From: Phycisphaerae bacterium | GTDB lineage: Bacteria > Planctomycetota > Phycisphaerae > Sedimentisphaerales > Anaerobacaceae | Assembly: GCA_030601845.1 (NCBI GenBank) | Contig: JAUWAY010000021.1 | Span: forward strand, 1-44,395 | DNA length: 44,395 nucleotides | Direction: 5' to 3' | Shown here: positions 14,818-24,300 of the stretch, piece after piece | Layout: each line of letters begins with the position of its first letter | Numbering within the stretch: the stretch's first letter is position 1 | Position numbers and translations under genes: made by a program | Notes under the pieces: generated by a model | What the model saw: the letters and a program-made list of their open reading frames with translations, nothing else | What the model was told of the DNA's origin: nothing | Database searches by the model: none

Positions 14818-15669
14818 CTACAAAACCAACTGTCCTTGCCTTTTATTTTTGCGTCTTCGAATAATTCTCTTGTTACTCGGATTTCGCGGATTTCTTGTCT
14901 TTCCCCCTTTAGCCAGCACCCCTGTTGGAGAACAGGGGTCTCGGCCACCGGCTCGATGGCCTTCTCCGCCACCCATTGGGTGAGCAACGGGGTTCATCGC
15001 CACGCCTCTGACGTGTGGCCTGCGACCCATATGGCGTTTTCGTCCGGCCTTGCCGATCCTAACATTCTGGTGGTCAGGATTACTCAACCGACCAATTGTA
15101 GCCCGGCATTCTTTGCGAACCATCCGCATTTCGCCACTTGGCAAAACAATGGTCACCCAATTACCCTCTTTGGCCATAATTTTTGCAGCGCTGCCGGCAC
15201 CTCTAACCAACTTTCCGCCCTGACCCGCTGTCATTTCGATATTATGAATCTCCATGCCAGCCGGAATCGACTCCAGCGGCATCGCATTACCAATCTTAGG
15301 TTCACAAGAAGCGCCACTTTCTACCCGGTCGTCCACTTTAATACCCTGTGGAGCCAGTATGTATCTTTTTTCACCGTCGGCGTAGTGCAGCAGGGATATA
15401 AAACAATCCCTGTTAGGGTCGTATTCAATCGTGGCCACTTTGCCCGGGACACCGTCTTTATTGCGCTTAAAATCAATAATACGGTAAATTCTTCTCGCGC
15501 CGCCGCCTCTAAAGCGAGCGGTTGTAACACCGTGATGATTTCTGCCGCCATTCTTCTTAATCCGCTTACAAAGCGACTTCTCTGGCTTGCCCGTTGTGAT
15601 ATCGGCGTAATCATTCACCGAGCTGTTTCGACGTCCGGGACTTGTTGGTTTATAAACTCGAATACCCAT
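14818..15669 (-). CDS. rplB: 50S ribosomal protein L2 (uL2)
   Basis: uL2 is required for subunit joining and supports the peptidyl-transferase centre. The start [20 protein letters not shown] gives 283 residues. A GTG two codons upstream is possible. The catalytic-region histidine lies in the conserved stretch [15 protein letters not shown]. The basic C-terminus [18 protein letters not shown] is typical. A long plus-strand frame (14611-16014) over this region is its antisense shadow. Confidence 0.98.
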   Translation of the reverse strand: MGIRVYKPTSPGRRNSSVNDYADITTGKPEKSLCKRIKKNGGRNHHGVTTARFRGGGARRIYRIIDFKRNKDGVPGKVATIEYDPNRDCFISLLHYADGEKRYILAPQGIKVDDRVESGASCEPKIGNAMPLESIPAGMEIHNIEMTAGQGGKLVRGAGSAAKIMAKEGNWVTIVLPSGEMRMVRKECRATIGRLSNPDHQNVRIGKAGRKRHMGRRPHVRGVAMNPVAHPMGGGEGHRAGGRDPCSPTGVLAKGGKTRNPRNPSNKRIIRRRKNKRQGQLVL

Positions 15670-15696
15670 AATCACTATTGCCTTTGCTTTTTGTTT

Positions 15697-15978
15697 TTAG
15701 AACAAATCTATGTGATGCTCCGGCTCCAGAAACACAACGGCTTTTTTCCAACTTGCTGTTATACCGAAGGTTCTGCCTCTGCGGCGATGCTTGCCTTTCC
15801 GGTTCGCGGTCCGCACTTTGAGCACCTTAACGTCGTATATCTTCTCCACAGCGTTTTTTATCTGGATTTTATTGGCCTTTTTATTCACCTCAAAGGAGTA
15901 TGCACCTTTTGTATTGGCAAAGTGCATCCCCTGCTCTGTAATCAAAGGCCGAATTATCACGTTATAGTCGTCAAGCAT
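15697..15978 (-). CDS. rplW: 50S ribosomal protein L23 (uL23)
   Basis: uL23 sits at the tunnel exit and docks trigger factor and SRP. The 93 residues contain the typical VIIRPLITEQGMHFANTKG start, YSFEVNKKANKIQIKNAVEK and the basic arm NRKGKHRRRGRTFG. It starts 6 nt after rplD ends. Confidence 0.98.
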   Translation of the reverse strand: MLDDYNVIIRPLITEQGMHFANTKGAYSFEVNKKANKIQIKNAVEKIYDVKVLKVRTANRKGKHRRRGRTFGITASWKKAVVFLEPEHHIDLF

Positions 15979-15984
15979 ACGCCG

Positions 15985-16620
15985 TTAATTTTCACTTACC
16001 TCGTCTTTACTTAAAAGCGTCAAAAACGCCTCATGAGTTATCAACATTTTGCGATGGCTGCAGATGTCAGCGGCGTTCAATTCAGCTACGGGCAGCACAG
16101 ATACCTTCGGAACATTTTTAGCTGATTTGTAAAGATTATCATCGTAGTCGCGACTCATCACAAGGCAACTACGCTCAATTTTCAAGTTACTCAGAACACT
16201 TACAAAATCTTTGGTATGCGGCCTCTCAAAATTTAGTTCGTCAACCACCACAACATTATTACTCAAAAGCTTTGCCAATATTGCCGAGTCTCTGGCCAGT
16301 CTTCTCTGCTTTTTTGGCATACGTTTTCTAAAATCCCTTGCGACTTTGGCAAATGTAACGCCGCCGCCAACACGCTTGCCGGTTCTGATGTTACCAACAC
16401 GGGCATTTCCCGTACCTTTTTGCCTAAACAGCTTTCTGCTCGAGCCTGCTACCATACTCCTGCCCTTGGTTGCTGCTGTTCCCACACGTCTATTGGCGTG
16501 GTACCTGACAATCGCCTGCTTAAGCAACGGATATCTAACCAAGCCGCCGAAAACTGACTCATCGACCTTTAAGCTGTCGACTTCTTGCCCATCTCTGTTA
16601 TAAACAGTCAAATCAATCAT
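15985..16620 (-). CDS. rplD: 50S ribosomal protein L4 (uL4)
   Basis: uL4 lines the exit tunnel. In E. coli it also represses the S10 operon by binding the leader. The 211 residues show the extended tunnel loop SSRKLFRQKGTGNARVGNIR and the globular core (VVVDELNFERPHTKDFVSVL). The long S10 leader here makes autogenous control conceivable but unproven. The spacer to rplC is GC-rich (16640-16667), with an inverted-repeat look. Confidence 0.98.
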   Translation of the reverse strand: MIDLTVYNRDGQEVDSLKVDESVFGGLVRYPLLKQAIVRYHANRRVGTAATKGRSMVAGSSRKLFRQKGTGNARVGNIRTGKRVGGGVTFAKVARDFRKRMPKKQRRLARDSAILAKLLSNNVVVVDELNFERPHTKDFVSVLSNLKIERSCLVMSRDYDDNLYKSAKNVPKVSVLPVAELNAADICSHRKMLITHEAFLTLLSKDEVSEN

Positions 16621-16674
16621 TTTTGAATTTCGTTCCTCCCCGCTGCGCCGGGCGCCCAGCGCGGCGAGAGTATA

Positions 16675-17322
16675 TTAGTTTTTTTGGGCGCTACGGACTA
16701 TAACGTAGCTTCCAGCGGGGCCTGGTATAGAACCTTTAACCACCAATAAATTTTCCTCCTCGTCTATCGCCACCAGGCTATGGCTTTTGGTTGTAACCCG
16801 GCGACTGCCCATATGACCTGCCATTTTCTTGCCTCTTTTAGGGCCTGCGCCATGGCCGGCATCGCTCGCGAAACTTGCGATTGAACCCGGTGCTCTGTGT
16901 TTTCGTTCTGTGCCGTGCGACGCCGGGAAGCCGTGAAAGCCGTGACGCTTCATCACGCCGGCAAAGCCCTTACCCTTACTTGTACCAACAACATCAACAT
17001 ACTTGCTTTCCGCAAAGGCCGAGACCGTAAGACAGTCTCCGACCTTATACTCTAATTCAGCAGCGTCCGGTACCCGCATCTCCCTGATGAATTTCTTCGG
17101 CACTGTATTGGATTTCTGAGCATGTCCGATTTGGGGCTTCTTCCTGCGAGATGGCTTTACATCGCCATATCCCAACTGAACGGCATTGTAGCCGTCAGTC
17201 TCGGCCGTCTTGACCTGAATAACAGTGCAGGGACCGGCTTGGATGACCGTAACAGGCAACAGCTTACCCAAGTCGTCATAAACCTGAGTCATTCCAACTT
17301 TTTTGCCTAATAACATTGCCAT
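16675..17322 (-). CDS. rplC: 50S ribosomal protein L3 (uL3)
   Basis: uL3 is one of the two assembly initiators of the large subunit and reaches to the peptidyl-transferase centre. The 215 residues begin MAMLLGKKVGMTQVYDDLGK. The ATG two codons further in is also possible, since the GAGAG upstream is spaced better for it. The GKGFAGVMKRHGFHGFPASHG loop, glutamine-free at the usual methylation site, and GHMGSRRVTTKSHSLVAID are clear. Confidence 0.98.
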   Translation of the reverse strand: MAMLLGKKVGMTQVYDDLGKLLPVTVIQAGPCTVIQVKTAETDGYNAVQLGYGDVKPSRRKKPQIGHAQKSNTVPKKFIREMRVPDAAELEYKVGDCLTVSAFAESKYVDVVGTSKGKGFAGVMKRHGFHGFPASHGTERKHRAPGSIASFASDAGHGAGPKRGKKMAGHMGSRRVTTKSHSLVAIDEEENLLVVKGSIPGPAGSYVIVRSAQKN

Positions 17323-17331
17323 TTTCTCTCA

Positions 17332-17380
17332 CATCTCGTTGTTCGTGATTCGTGGCCCGACTCGCGAACCACAATTCACG
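17332..17380. repeat. Heptamer array, rpsJ-rplC spacer
   Basis: Seven units in register (CATCTCG, TTGTTCG, TGATTCG, TGGCCCG, ACTCGCG, AACCACA, ATTCACG). The right half is a rough inverted copy of the left, giving an imperfect stem (GTGATTCGTGG against CCACAATTCAC). It contains the rpsJ stop codon. Confidence 0.75.
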
Positions 17381-17690
17381 CCTTTATCTTTACGAAAACG
17401 CCAGCCGGCACCACCAAACGGTTCAATATCTCAATCGTTCGGGCGTTGGCCTCGTGAATGTCAATCAAACGTTTGTGGGTTCTCAACTCAAACTGCTCAC
17501 GCGACTTTTTATCAATGTGGGGACTTCGCAAAACAGTGTATCTTTCAACACGCGTAGGCAGCGGTATCGGACCACTGACACGCGTATTAGTCCTTCGGGC
17601 ATGCTCTACTATCTCTCTTGCAGATGCATCAAGGGCCCTGTGGTCGTAGGCCTCCATTCTAATCCTTATTCTTTCGGTTTCAGTGGCCAT
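17376..17690 (-). CDS. rpsJ: 30S ribosomal protein S10 (uS10)
   Basis: uS10 belongs to the 30S head and also acts as NusE in antitermination complexes with NusB. The ATG start ([20 protein letters not shown]) gives 104 residues, the usual length. A GTG five codons upstream is less likely. The [21 protein letters not shown] loop is canonical. It is the first gene after a 516-bp stretch without genes and after a strong promoter-like site, so it should open the S10-spc-alpha transcript. Confidence 0.98.
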   Translation of the reverse strand: MATETERIRIRMEAYDHRALDASAREIVEHARRTNTRVSGPIPLPTRVERYTVLRSPHIDKKSREQFELRTHKRLIDIHEANARTIEILNRLVVPAGVFVKIKA

Positions 17691-18138
17691 AATTCTCTTT
17701 CCCACTCCAAAAAAGACACTACCTTAACTTAAATTCTATCGAAAAACCTACAAAACCCTTCTTTATATCAACTTATGGGCCAAATGCAAGATAAAAAAAC
17801 CGCCCATACAGCGATTAGTTTCTTCGTCCGCTGAATCTGTCTCGCTTGATTTTTGGCAGGAGAGGCCCTGGTCGCTTATCGCTAATCGCCTATCGATGTC
17901 TACGATTTGCAATTTGCAATTTGCGACTCGCCTTCCTTAAGAGTTACGGTTCCGGCCCAATTTGCGATATGTTAACATATCCCACATTGCCAGCTTCCAA
18001 AGCCGTTTATCGGCCTTGACATAACTAAAACACAACAGAATTCTCTAAAAACCATCCCTGAACACAATAATACAGATATGCAACAGCCTAACTTAGAAAC
18101 GCAATGTCATCCTTGACAATGCTCGCTTCGCCTGAAAA
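17691..18138 (-). other. Long leader region of the S10 operon
   Basis: If transcription starts near 18138, the rpsJ leader is about 450 nt and holds no gene. On the minus strand it begins with a 9-bp hairpin with one U-U mismatch and an AGGA loop (18122-18101). Then come a perfect 16-bp palindrome, GATATGTTAACATATC (17966-17981), and a long heptamer array (17872-17931). The position fits a site for autogenous control, but no known leader motif was recognised. Confidence 0.5.
17872..17931. repeat. Heptamer array in the S10 leader
   Basis: Four TCGCTTA-type units (17872-17899), then after a 4-bp break four GATTTGC/AATTTGC-type units (17904-17931). Two unit sequences share the same 7-bp period in one array. 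Confidence 0.8.
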
Positions 18139-18144
18139 CCCGTA

Positions 18145-18173
18145 ATAATAGCACAAAAAATAATATCTGTCAA
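18145..18173 (-). promoter_or_regulatory. Promoter of the S10 operon
   Basis: A consensus TTGACA (-35, 18168-18173), a 17-bp spacer and TATTAT (-10, 18145-18150), with TGC just before the -10. It lies directly downstream of fusA. The sequence TTTTGTGCTAT is shared with the initiator-tRNA promoter. Confidence 0.8.
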
Positions 18174-18185
18174 TAAAATATCGAC

Positions 18186-18203
18186 AAAAAATTTGCCCCA
18201 AAT
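18186..18203 (-). terminator. Weak terminator candidate after fusA
   Basis: A 5-bp stem (ATTTG with CAAAT) with a 3-nt loop, followed on the minus strand by five T. It is weak by itself, so read-through from fusA into the S10 operon remains likely. Confidence 0.3.
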
Positions 18204-18221
18204 ACAAAAAAAAGGGTATTT

Positions 18222-20285
18222 TTACAGGATAATTTGTTCAGCTATCTGTTTAGGGACCTTTTCATAGCTTAACGGCTCCACAGTAAACGTCCCCCGGCCA
18301 GCCGTAGCGCTTCTAATTTCGCTCGAATACCCGAACATCTCAGCCAATGGTACCTTGGCATCAATCACACGCATTTTTCCATGCACCCGACAATTGGTGA
18401 TTAAGCCCCTTTTTCCAAGCAAACCACCCTGGACCACTCCGAAACTGGCCTCCGGAACCACTACCTGAAGCTGCATAATCGGCTCAAGCAAAACCAGCCC
18501 TGCGACACCAAGGGCCTTTTCTATAGATATCGCAGCTGCCTGCTCAAAAGCTAACTCCGAAGAATCCACCGAATGAAATGAGCCGCCAATCAACGTAACT
18601 TTAATGCCCACAACAGGATACCCTCCCAGGACACCACTGCCCAAAGTGTCCTTAACCGCTCTTTCCACAGCCGGAACATATTCTCTCGGCACCATCTGGC
18701 TGCTGACTTTGCTCTCAAATTCAATATCCCTGCGCCAATGCCCGTCTTTGGTAAATATCGGCTCAATTGTCAAAACCACATGCCCGTATTGCCCATGACC
18801 GCCTGTTTGACGTACAAATTTACCCTCCGCCTCGGACAATTTAGTTATAGCTTCCTTGTAGGCAACCCTCGGCTTGCCAATCCTGACATCAACACCTTTG
18901 TCTCGCACCAGTTTGTGCTGCAGTATTTCCAAATGCAGCTCACCCATTCCACTGATGATTGTCTGGCCTGTTTCCCTATCTACTTTACATTCAAAAGTCG
19001 GGTCTTCGCGCCGTAAATCTGCCAGTGCATTTGCCAATTTTGCTGCCTCTGTGCCGGTTCTCGGTTCTATCGACATGCTAATAACGGTCTCCGGAAATGT
19101 AATACTTGGTAGGCAAACGGGGTTTTTGGTATCGCAAATCGCATCGCCCGTAAGGGTCTCTTTCAACCCGACAACCGCGACAATATCGCCGGCAACAGCT
19201 GAATCCAGCATCTTGCGCTCGTCGGCGTGCATCTCGAATATCCGGGTAATATTCTCCCGTCTGTTGCGATTTACATTCAGAACCCTGCTGCCGGACTTCA
19301 ACGTCCCCTGGTAAATTCTTAGAAAGTATAAATCGCCATGTATATCCGACGTGATCTTAAACGCAAGGGCAACCAGACTGCCATCTTTGTCACACTTAAC
19401 CGATATTTTTTTATTCCTATCGCCCGGCTTATGCCCAACTATAACAGGCTTATCCAACGGAGAAGGCAAATACGCCACGACACCATCAAGCAGTCTCTGA
19501 ACGCCGATATACTTCAGGGCTGAACCCACAAATATCGGATGAAGCTTATTACTCAAGGTTGCATATCTTATCGCCCTATGAATCATTTCAGTATCGATTG
19601 GTTTATCGTGAACGAAACAGTCCAACAGCTCTTCGTCGTATTCGGCAGCGAGGTCGAGCAACTCGTTTCTTCGGCGCTGTGCGGTTTGACGCAACTCGGC
19701 GGGAATTTCAGTCTCTTCAAAGGCTGCTCCCAGTTTTTCGGACTTGTAGAAAACCGCCTGCATTGTTATAAGGTCTATTATCCCGACAAAAGAGCCTTCG
19801 CTTCCGATGGGAATCTGCAATACAATCGGGCAAGCTCCGAGCTTATCTCGAATACTCTCAACGGTCATCTCGAAGTCGGCGCCGGTTTTGTCCATCTTAT
19901 TCACAAAGCAGAGACAGGGTAGATTGTACTTTTGTCCCTGCCTCCAGACGGTCTCGGTTTGGGCCTGCACACCTTCGCTGCCGTCAAATACGGCCACGGC
20001 GCCATCCAGAACCCGCAGAGAACGTTCGACCTCAGCGGTAAAGTCGATGTGCCCGGGCGTATCGATAAGGTTAATTTCAAAGCCCTTCCAGGGACATTTC
20101 GTTGCAGCTGAGGTAATAGTAATGCCCCTTTTTTGTTCCTCCTGCAGGTAGTCCATAACGGCGGTGCCGTCGTGGACCTCGCCCATTTTGTAGGTTTTGC
20201 CCGTATAGAAAAGAATGCGCTCGGTTACTGTTGTCTTACCGGCGTCGATATGAGCCATAATTCCTATATTGCGTAACTTATTCAT
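18222..20285 (-). CDS. fusA: Translation elongation factor G
   Basis: EF-G is the GTPase that drives tRNA-mRNA translocation. The start MNKLRNIGIMAHIDAGKTT gives 687 residues. Upstream in-frame codons are encoded by a repeat array. GTPase motifs are AHIDAGKTT (G1), RGITIT (G2), DTPGH (G3), NKMD (G4) and GSALK (G5), followed by domains II-V with GELHLEILQHKL and the tip-of-domain-IV region. Its place after rpsL-rpsG marks it as the housekeeping-position EF-G. Planctomycetes may carry several EF-G types (including the spd forms), and the subtype cannot be settled here. Confidence 0.96.
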   Translation of the reverse strand: MNKLRNIGIMAHIDAGKTTVTERILFYTGKTYKMGEVHDGTAVMDYLQEEQKRGITITSAATKCPWKGFEINLIDTPGHIDFTAEVERSLRVLDGAVAVFDGSEGVQAQTETVWRQGQKYNLPCLCFVNKMDKTGADFEMTVESIRDKLGACPIVLQIPIGSEGSFVGIIDLITMQAVFYKSEKLGAAFEETEIPAELRQTAQRRRNELLDLAAEYDEELLDCFVHDKPIDTEMIHRAIRYATLSNKLHPIFVGSALKYIGVQRLLDGVVAYLPSPLDKPVIVGHKPGDRNKKISVKCDKDGSLVALAFKITSDIHGDLYFLRIYQGTLKSGSRVLNVNRNRRENITRIFEMHADERKMLDSAVAGDIVAVVGLKETLTGDAICDTKNPVCLPSITFPETVISMSIEPRTGTEAAKLANALADLRREDPTFECKVDRETGQTIISGMGELHLEILQHKLVRDKGVDVRIGKPRVAYKEAITKLSEAEGKFVRQTGGHGQYGHVVLTIEPIFTKDGHWRRDIEFESKVSSQMVPREYVPAVERAVKDTLGSGVLGGYPVVGIKVTLIGGSFHSVDSSELAFEQAAAISIEKALGVAGLVLLEPIMQLQVVVPEASFGVVQGGLLGKRGLITNCRVHGKMRVIDAKVPLAEMFGYSSEIRSATAGRGTFTVEPLSYEKVPKQIAEQIIL

Positions 20286-20375
20286 TAGCGTATAGCGTTT
20301 AGCGCATAGCAGATAGAAAAAAATAGCGGACAGCAAAAAACTATACGCTACCCGCTATCTGCTATCCGCTATGAA
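20286..20375. repeat. Inverted heptamer array, rpsG-fusA spacer
   Basis: The left half has direct units TAGCGTA, TAGCGTT and TAGCGCA. The right half has CTATACG, CTACCCG, CTATCTG and CTATCCG, which are the same family on the other strand. The two halves can pair as a long imperfect hairpin around an A-rich centre. It fills the whole spacer. Confidence 0.85.
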
Positions 20376-20376
20376 A

Positions 20377-20868
20377 TTACCACGCAAAGTGTGCAAATGC
20401 CTTGTTTGCCTCGGCCATTCTGTGCGTGTTTTCTCGCGTGGTCATTGCTCCGCCGTGTCCGTCATAAGCGTCCATTAACTCGGAAGCCAGACGCTCGCAC
20501 ATGGGCTTGCCCTTCTTGGCTCTTGCTGAGGCCAATATCCACCTAAAAGCCAATGATCGCTGACGCCCGGCACTTACCTGCATCGGAACCTGATAACTGG
20601 CCCCGCCGATACGTTTGCTGCGAACCTCGAGCAGGGGTCTTACGTTATTAACCGCTGTCTCGAACACCTCCAGTGGTTCCACAGTTTTGAGTTTTGAGTC
20701 TTGAGTTTTGAGTTGTTTTGATATAATATCCATAGCATTGTAAAAAGTACGCTGCGCAACGCTTTTCTTGCCGGCCGTCATCAAACAGTTAATAAACTTT
20801 GAGACCAGCTTACTATTGTACGCCGGGTCCGGCTTTAATTGCTGGCTTGAAGCGGTAAACTTTTTCAT
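20377..20868 (-). CDS. rpsG: 30S ribosomal protein S7 (uS7) with repeat-encoded insertion
   Basis: uS7 nucleates the 30S head and contacts E-site tRNA and mRNA. The protein has 163 residues, slightly longer than the usual ~156. Core segments [20 protein letters not shown] and [15 protein letters not shown] are canonical. Between AMDIIS and EPLEVFE it carries a low-complexity segment, [13 protein letters not shown]. This is encoded by four copies of a heptamer (20683-20720) of the same type as the spacer upstream of the gene. The segment is on the sense frame and does not disrupt it. Confidence 0.97.
   Translation of the reverse strand: MKKFTASSQQLKPDPAYNSKLVSKFINCLMTAGKKSVAQRTFYNAMDIISKQLKTQDSKLKTVEPLEVFETAVNNVRPLLEVRSKRIGGASYQVPMQVSAGRQRSLAFRWILASARAKKGKPMCERLASELMDAYDGHGGAMTTRENTHRMAEANKAFAHFAW
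20683..20720. repeat. Heptamer array inside rpsG
   Basis: Units GTTTTGA, GTTTTGA, GTCTTGA and GTTTTGA follow at a 7-bp period within the coding sequence of S7, encoding part of the [12 protein letters not shown] segment. The AAGACTC wording is shared with the rpsL-rpsG spacer at 20881-20940. Confidence 0.9.
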
Positions 20869-20880
20869 TCGTGAAAACTC

Positions 20881-20940
20881 CAGACCACAGACACAAGACT
20901 CAAGTCTGCGGTCTTGAGTCTTTGGTCTTGTGTCTGTAGT
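20881..20940. repeat. Inverted repeat array, rpsL-rpsG spacer
   Basis: The left arm (ACAGACACAAGACTCAAG) pairs with the right arm (CTTGAGTC, then GTCTTGTGTCTGT) apart from a short insertion. Read as RNA on the minus strand it can form a stem of more than 18 bp. Units are of the AGACTCA or AGACACA kind. Confidence 0.85.
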
Positions 20941-21312
20941 CTATTTTCCTTTTTTTGCACCATATTTACTTCTGCCCTGCCTGCGGTCGGCTACTCCGGC
21001 GCAGTCAAGGACACCTCTGACAATATGATATCGAACACCCGGCAGGTCCCTGACCCGTCCACCGCGAATCAGAACCATACTATGCTCCTGGAGGTTGTGG
21101 TCAATTCCGGGTATATAGGCGGTAACCTCTCGGCCTCCCGTCAGCCGGACACGAGCAATCTTTCGCAAAGCGGAGTTCGGTTTCTTGGGCGTTTGTGTCC
21201 TTACAATCAGACACACACCCCGCTTTTGCGGCGAGCCGCTGATATCAGATACCCGTTTTCGACCCTTCGATTTCGCCCGTGGACGCCTGACCAACTGATT
21301 TATAGTAGGCAT
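20941..21312 (-). CDS. rpsL: 30S ribosomal protein S12 (uS12), Arg88 form
   Basis: uS12 lies at the decoding centre and controls accuracy. The 123 residues show [12 protein letters not shown] (Lys43 conserved), [14 protein letters not shown] and [12 protein letters not shown]. At position 88 (E. coli numbering, same count here) the residue is Arg, where E. coli has Lys. K88R is a known streptomycin-resistance change in several bacteria. It is first in the str part, 41 nt after rpoC. Confidence 0.98.
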   Translation of the reverse strand: MPTINQLVRRPRAKSKGRKRVSDISGSPQKRGVCLIVRTQTPKKPNSALRKIARVRLTGGREVTAYIPGIDHNLQEHSMVLIRGGRVRDLPGVRYHIVRGVLDCAGVADRRQGRSKYGAKKGK

Positions 21313-21353
21313 AATCCCTTCCCAACCTAATTTTCGTTCAATCTCTCATGCCG

Positions 21354-24300
21354 TTAGTCGATACCAAGTGCCTCTTTGACGGCGGCCTCGGCCTTTGCCT
21401 CTGCCTCCTTGGCCTCTGAAACTTCCGCAAATTCCTTTGGCAGCGGTGCTTCTGCAAGATGTTTGACCTTCATTTCCAGGTGCGGCTTAAAGGCCGTACC
21501 GGCCGGTATCAAATGACCTAAAATAACATTTTCCTTCAAACCATACAGCCGATCGATTTTACCAGCCAATGACGCCCAGGTCAAGACCTTGGTCGTTTCC
21601 TGGAAACTGGCCGCCGCGATGAAGCTTTCCGACTGCAGCGAAGCCTTCGTTATCCCTAAAAGCAGTGTCTTGGCAGTTGCCGGCTTTGGCTTTCTGCCCC
21701 CGGCCTTGGTACCACCTATAGTTTCAATCTTTTCATTGATACTCCCCAGATCATCGCGGCTGATAATCTGACCTTCACCCAATTCAGGGGCATCTCCGAC
21801 ATTGGTTATCCTGACACTATTGGCTAATCTTTCATTCTCTCTGCGGAACTGAAATTTATCAACAATCTCGCTCGGCAAAAATGTACTGTCGCCAACAGAT
21901 TCTATCTCGACCTTGCGCATCATTTGTGCGCAGATAATCTCAATGTGTTTGTCGTTGATATTAACATTTTGTGAGCGGTACACATTTTGAATCTCCGTTG
22001 TTAGATATCTCTGCAGCGCTTCTTCACCCTTAATTCTCAGGATATCGTGCGGGACCAATGGGCCATCGGTCAAGGTGTCACCGGCCTCGGCCATATCACC
22101 GGTGTGGACATTCAAGTGTCTGTCCCGCGGGACGTGGTGTTCTTTCTCCATCCCGCTTGAACTTACAATTTTTATCGTCATTTTGCCCTTGCGCCTGCCG
22201 CCTACCAGTTCGACTCGGCCGCTAATCTCAGCCATTGCAGCAGGGTCTTTGGGTTTGCGCGTTTCAAATACTTCGGTAACTCTGGGCAGACCTCCTGTGA
22301 TGTCCTGAGTGCCGGTTGTAGCCCTGGGTTGGTGAGCAAGCAACTGGCCCGCCTGAACGCCCTGGCCCTCGACAACCTCAATCCTGGCCCCTGCGGGCAG
22401 ATAGTGAACATCGAGTATTTTGCCGTTCGTATCTTCTATGATAATTTGCGGGTGCTTATCACCCTTATGCTCAATTACCACAGGCTTGTCGACCTGGCCC
22501 TTTCGTTCCTCTTCAATTCGAATTGTCTCGCCCTCTGCGATGTCCACAAGCTGGATAAGGCCCGCCACTTCCGCCAGGATCGGAACACGATGTGGGTCCC
22601 ATCTGAACAGTTCCACTCCGGCGCCAACTCGCTGGCCGTCTTTGACCAAAACAGTAGCACCATAGGGCACCTTGAACCTGTCCAGTTCTCGGCTCTTCTC
22701 GTCAAGAATAGCTATTTCACCATTGCGCTTGAGTGCAATTACTCTTTCAGTGCCATCCTGGCTCGAAAACCGTATCGCATTAATGTCCCTATACTGAATC
22801 ACCCCTGCCAGCGTGGCTCTCTGCTCACGCTCTAATATAGCTCTTTCCGCAACCCCTCCGGTGTGGAATGTCCGCAGGGTCAACTGGGTACCCGGCTCAC
22901 CAATCGACTGAGCAGCAATAATCCCAACAGGCAATCCTTCTTCGACAAGCTTCCCTGTACTCATATCCCATCCATAACACTTCGCACAAATCCCAAAAGT
23001 ACTGTCACAGGTCAAAGGACTCCTGACCCTGATGGCATCAATCCCCAGGTCCTCAATCTTCTCGGCCCCCTCAGGACTAATCACTTCATTCTCTCTGACA
23101 ATCATTTCATCGTTCATAGGGTTCCGGATATTATCTCTGGCCGTCCTCCCAATAATAAGTTGAGCAAGCGGTACATCAATCTGCTCTCCTCTACAGACCA
23201 CCCCTTTAGTAATCCCCTGTAGAGTCCCGCATTCCCTCACAGTGATAATTACATTCTGAGCGACATCGATTAATTTTCGTGTAAGATATCCTGAATTCGC
23301 TGTCTTTAAGGCCGTATCAGCAAGTCCCTTTCGGGCACCATGTGTTGAGCTGAAATACTCAAGGACACTCAAGCCCTCACGGAAATTTGATTTTATTGGT
23401 GTCTCGATAATCTCACCGCTGGGCTTTGCCATCAATGCTCGCATACCTGCAAGCTGTTGAATCTGGTCCACACTTCCTCGTGCCCCCGAATCGCTCATAA
23501 GGTATATCGGGTTTAACTCGTATCTCATTTTGCGACCCCGCCGCCCTGGGACAAAACGGGAATCCTCAACAGCTCGAGGCTCGGCCGTTTCACCTTCCAG
23601 CCGTCTCACCGGTTCTTTTAATCCACGCATCATTTCGTTGGTAACCGCAACTCGCGCATGAGTCCAGGTGTCGATAACCTGGTTATACCTCTCCCCCTCT
23701 GTCAGCACACCCAATTGATAGTTCTTATGTATCTTGCTAACCTTTTTTTCTGTCTCCTCGATAATCTCTTGCTTTTTTTCGGGTATTTTGAGGTCTGTAA
23801 TTCCAAAGCTCAGCCCTGCAAGCGTTGCGTATTTGAAGCCTAAATCTTTAATTCTATCAAGCAAATCTACCGTTTTGGCACTGCCGGCCAGCTTAAAACA
23901 GTCACTGATAACCCTGCTCACTTTTTTTTGGGACATAGTCATATTGTAAAAGGGCATTGGCTCGGCAAGCATATCGTTGAATATGCACCGCCCAACCGTG
24001 GTTTCAATTACTCGGCTTTTGGCCCCGCTTCGTGACTGCTTGGCTTCATCGCTGACAACTTCTTTATCAATCCGCACCTTAATCTTTTCTTGCAAATTCA
24101 GCCGGCCGAGTTCATAGGCCATTATCGCTTCGAAAGTGTCCTTGAACGCCAGTTCATTACTGCCCGGCTCTTCAGTTCCCTGTTCATGCTGATCTGGCAT
24201 ATATGTCAAATAATAATTGCCCATCACCATATCCTGAGACGGCCCAACCATCGGTGAGCCATTGGCCGGCGAAAAAATATTGCTCGTCGTCATCATCAAG

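Noticed and set aside
14611-16014. A 467-codon plus-strand open frame
   Set aside because: It lies wholly antisense to rpsS, rplB and rplW, which are certain. The translated sequence is rich in Cys, His and Asn, as expected for an antisense shadow.
18113-18148. Plus-strand TTGACA followed by TAATAA
   Set aside because: The spacing is about 24 bp, too long for a sigma-70 type promoter, and no plus-strand gene follows.
20286-20940. CRISPR-like look of repeated short words around rpsG
   Set aside because: Units are 7 bp, degenerate and directly adjacent, without spacers of regular length. No cas genes are present.
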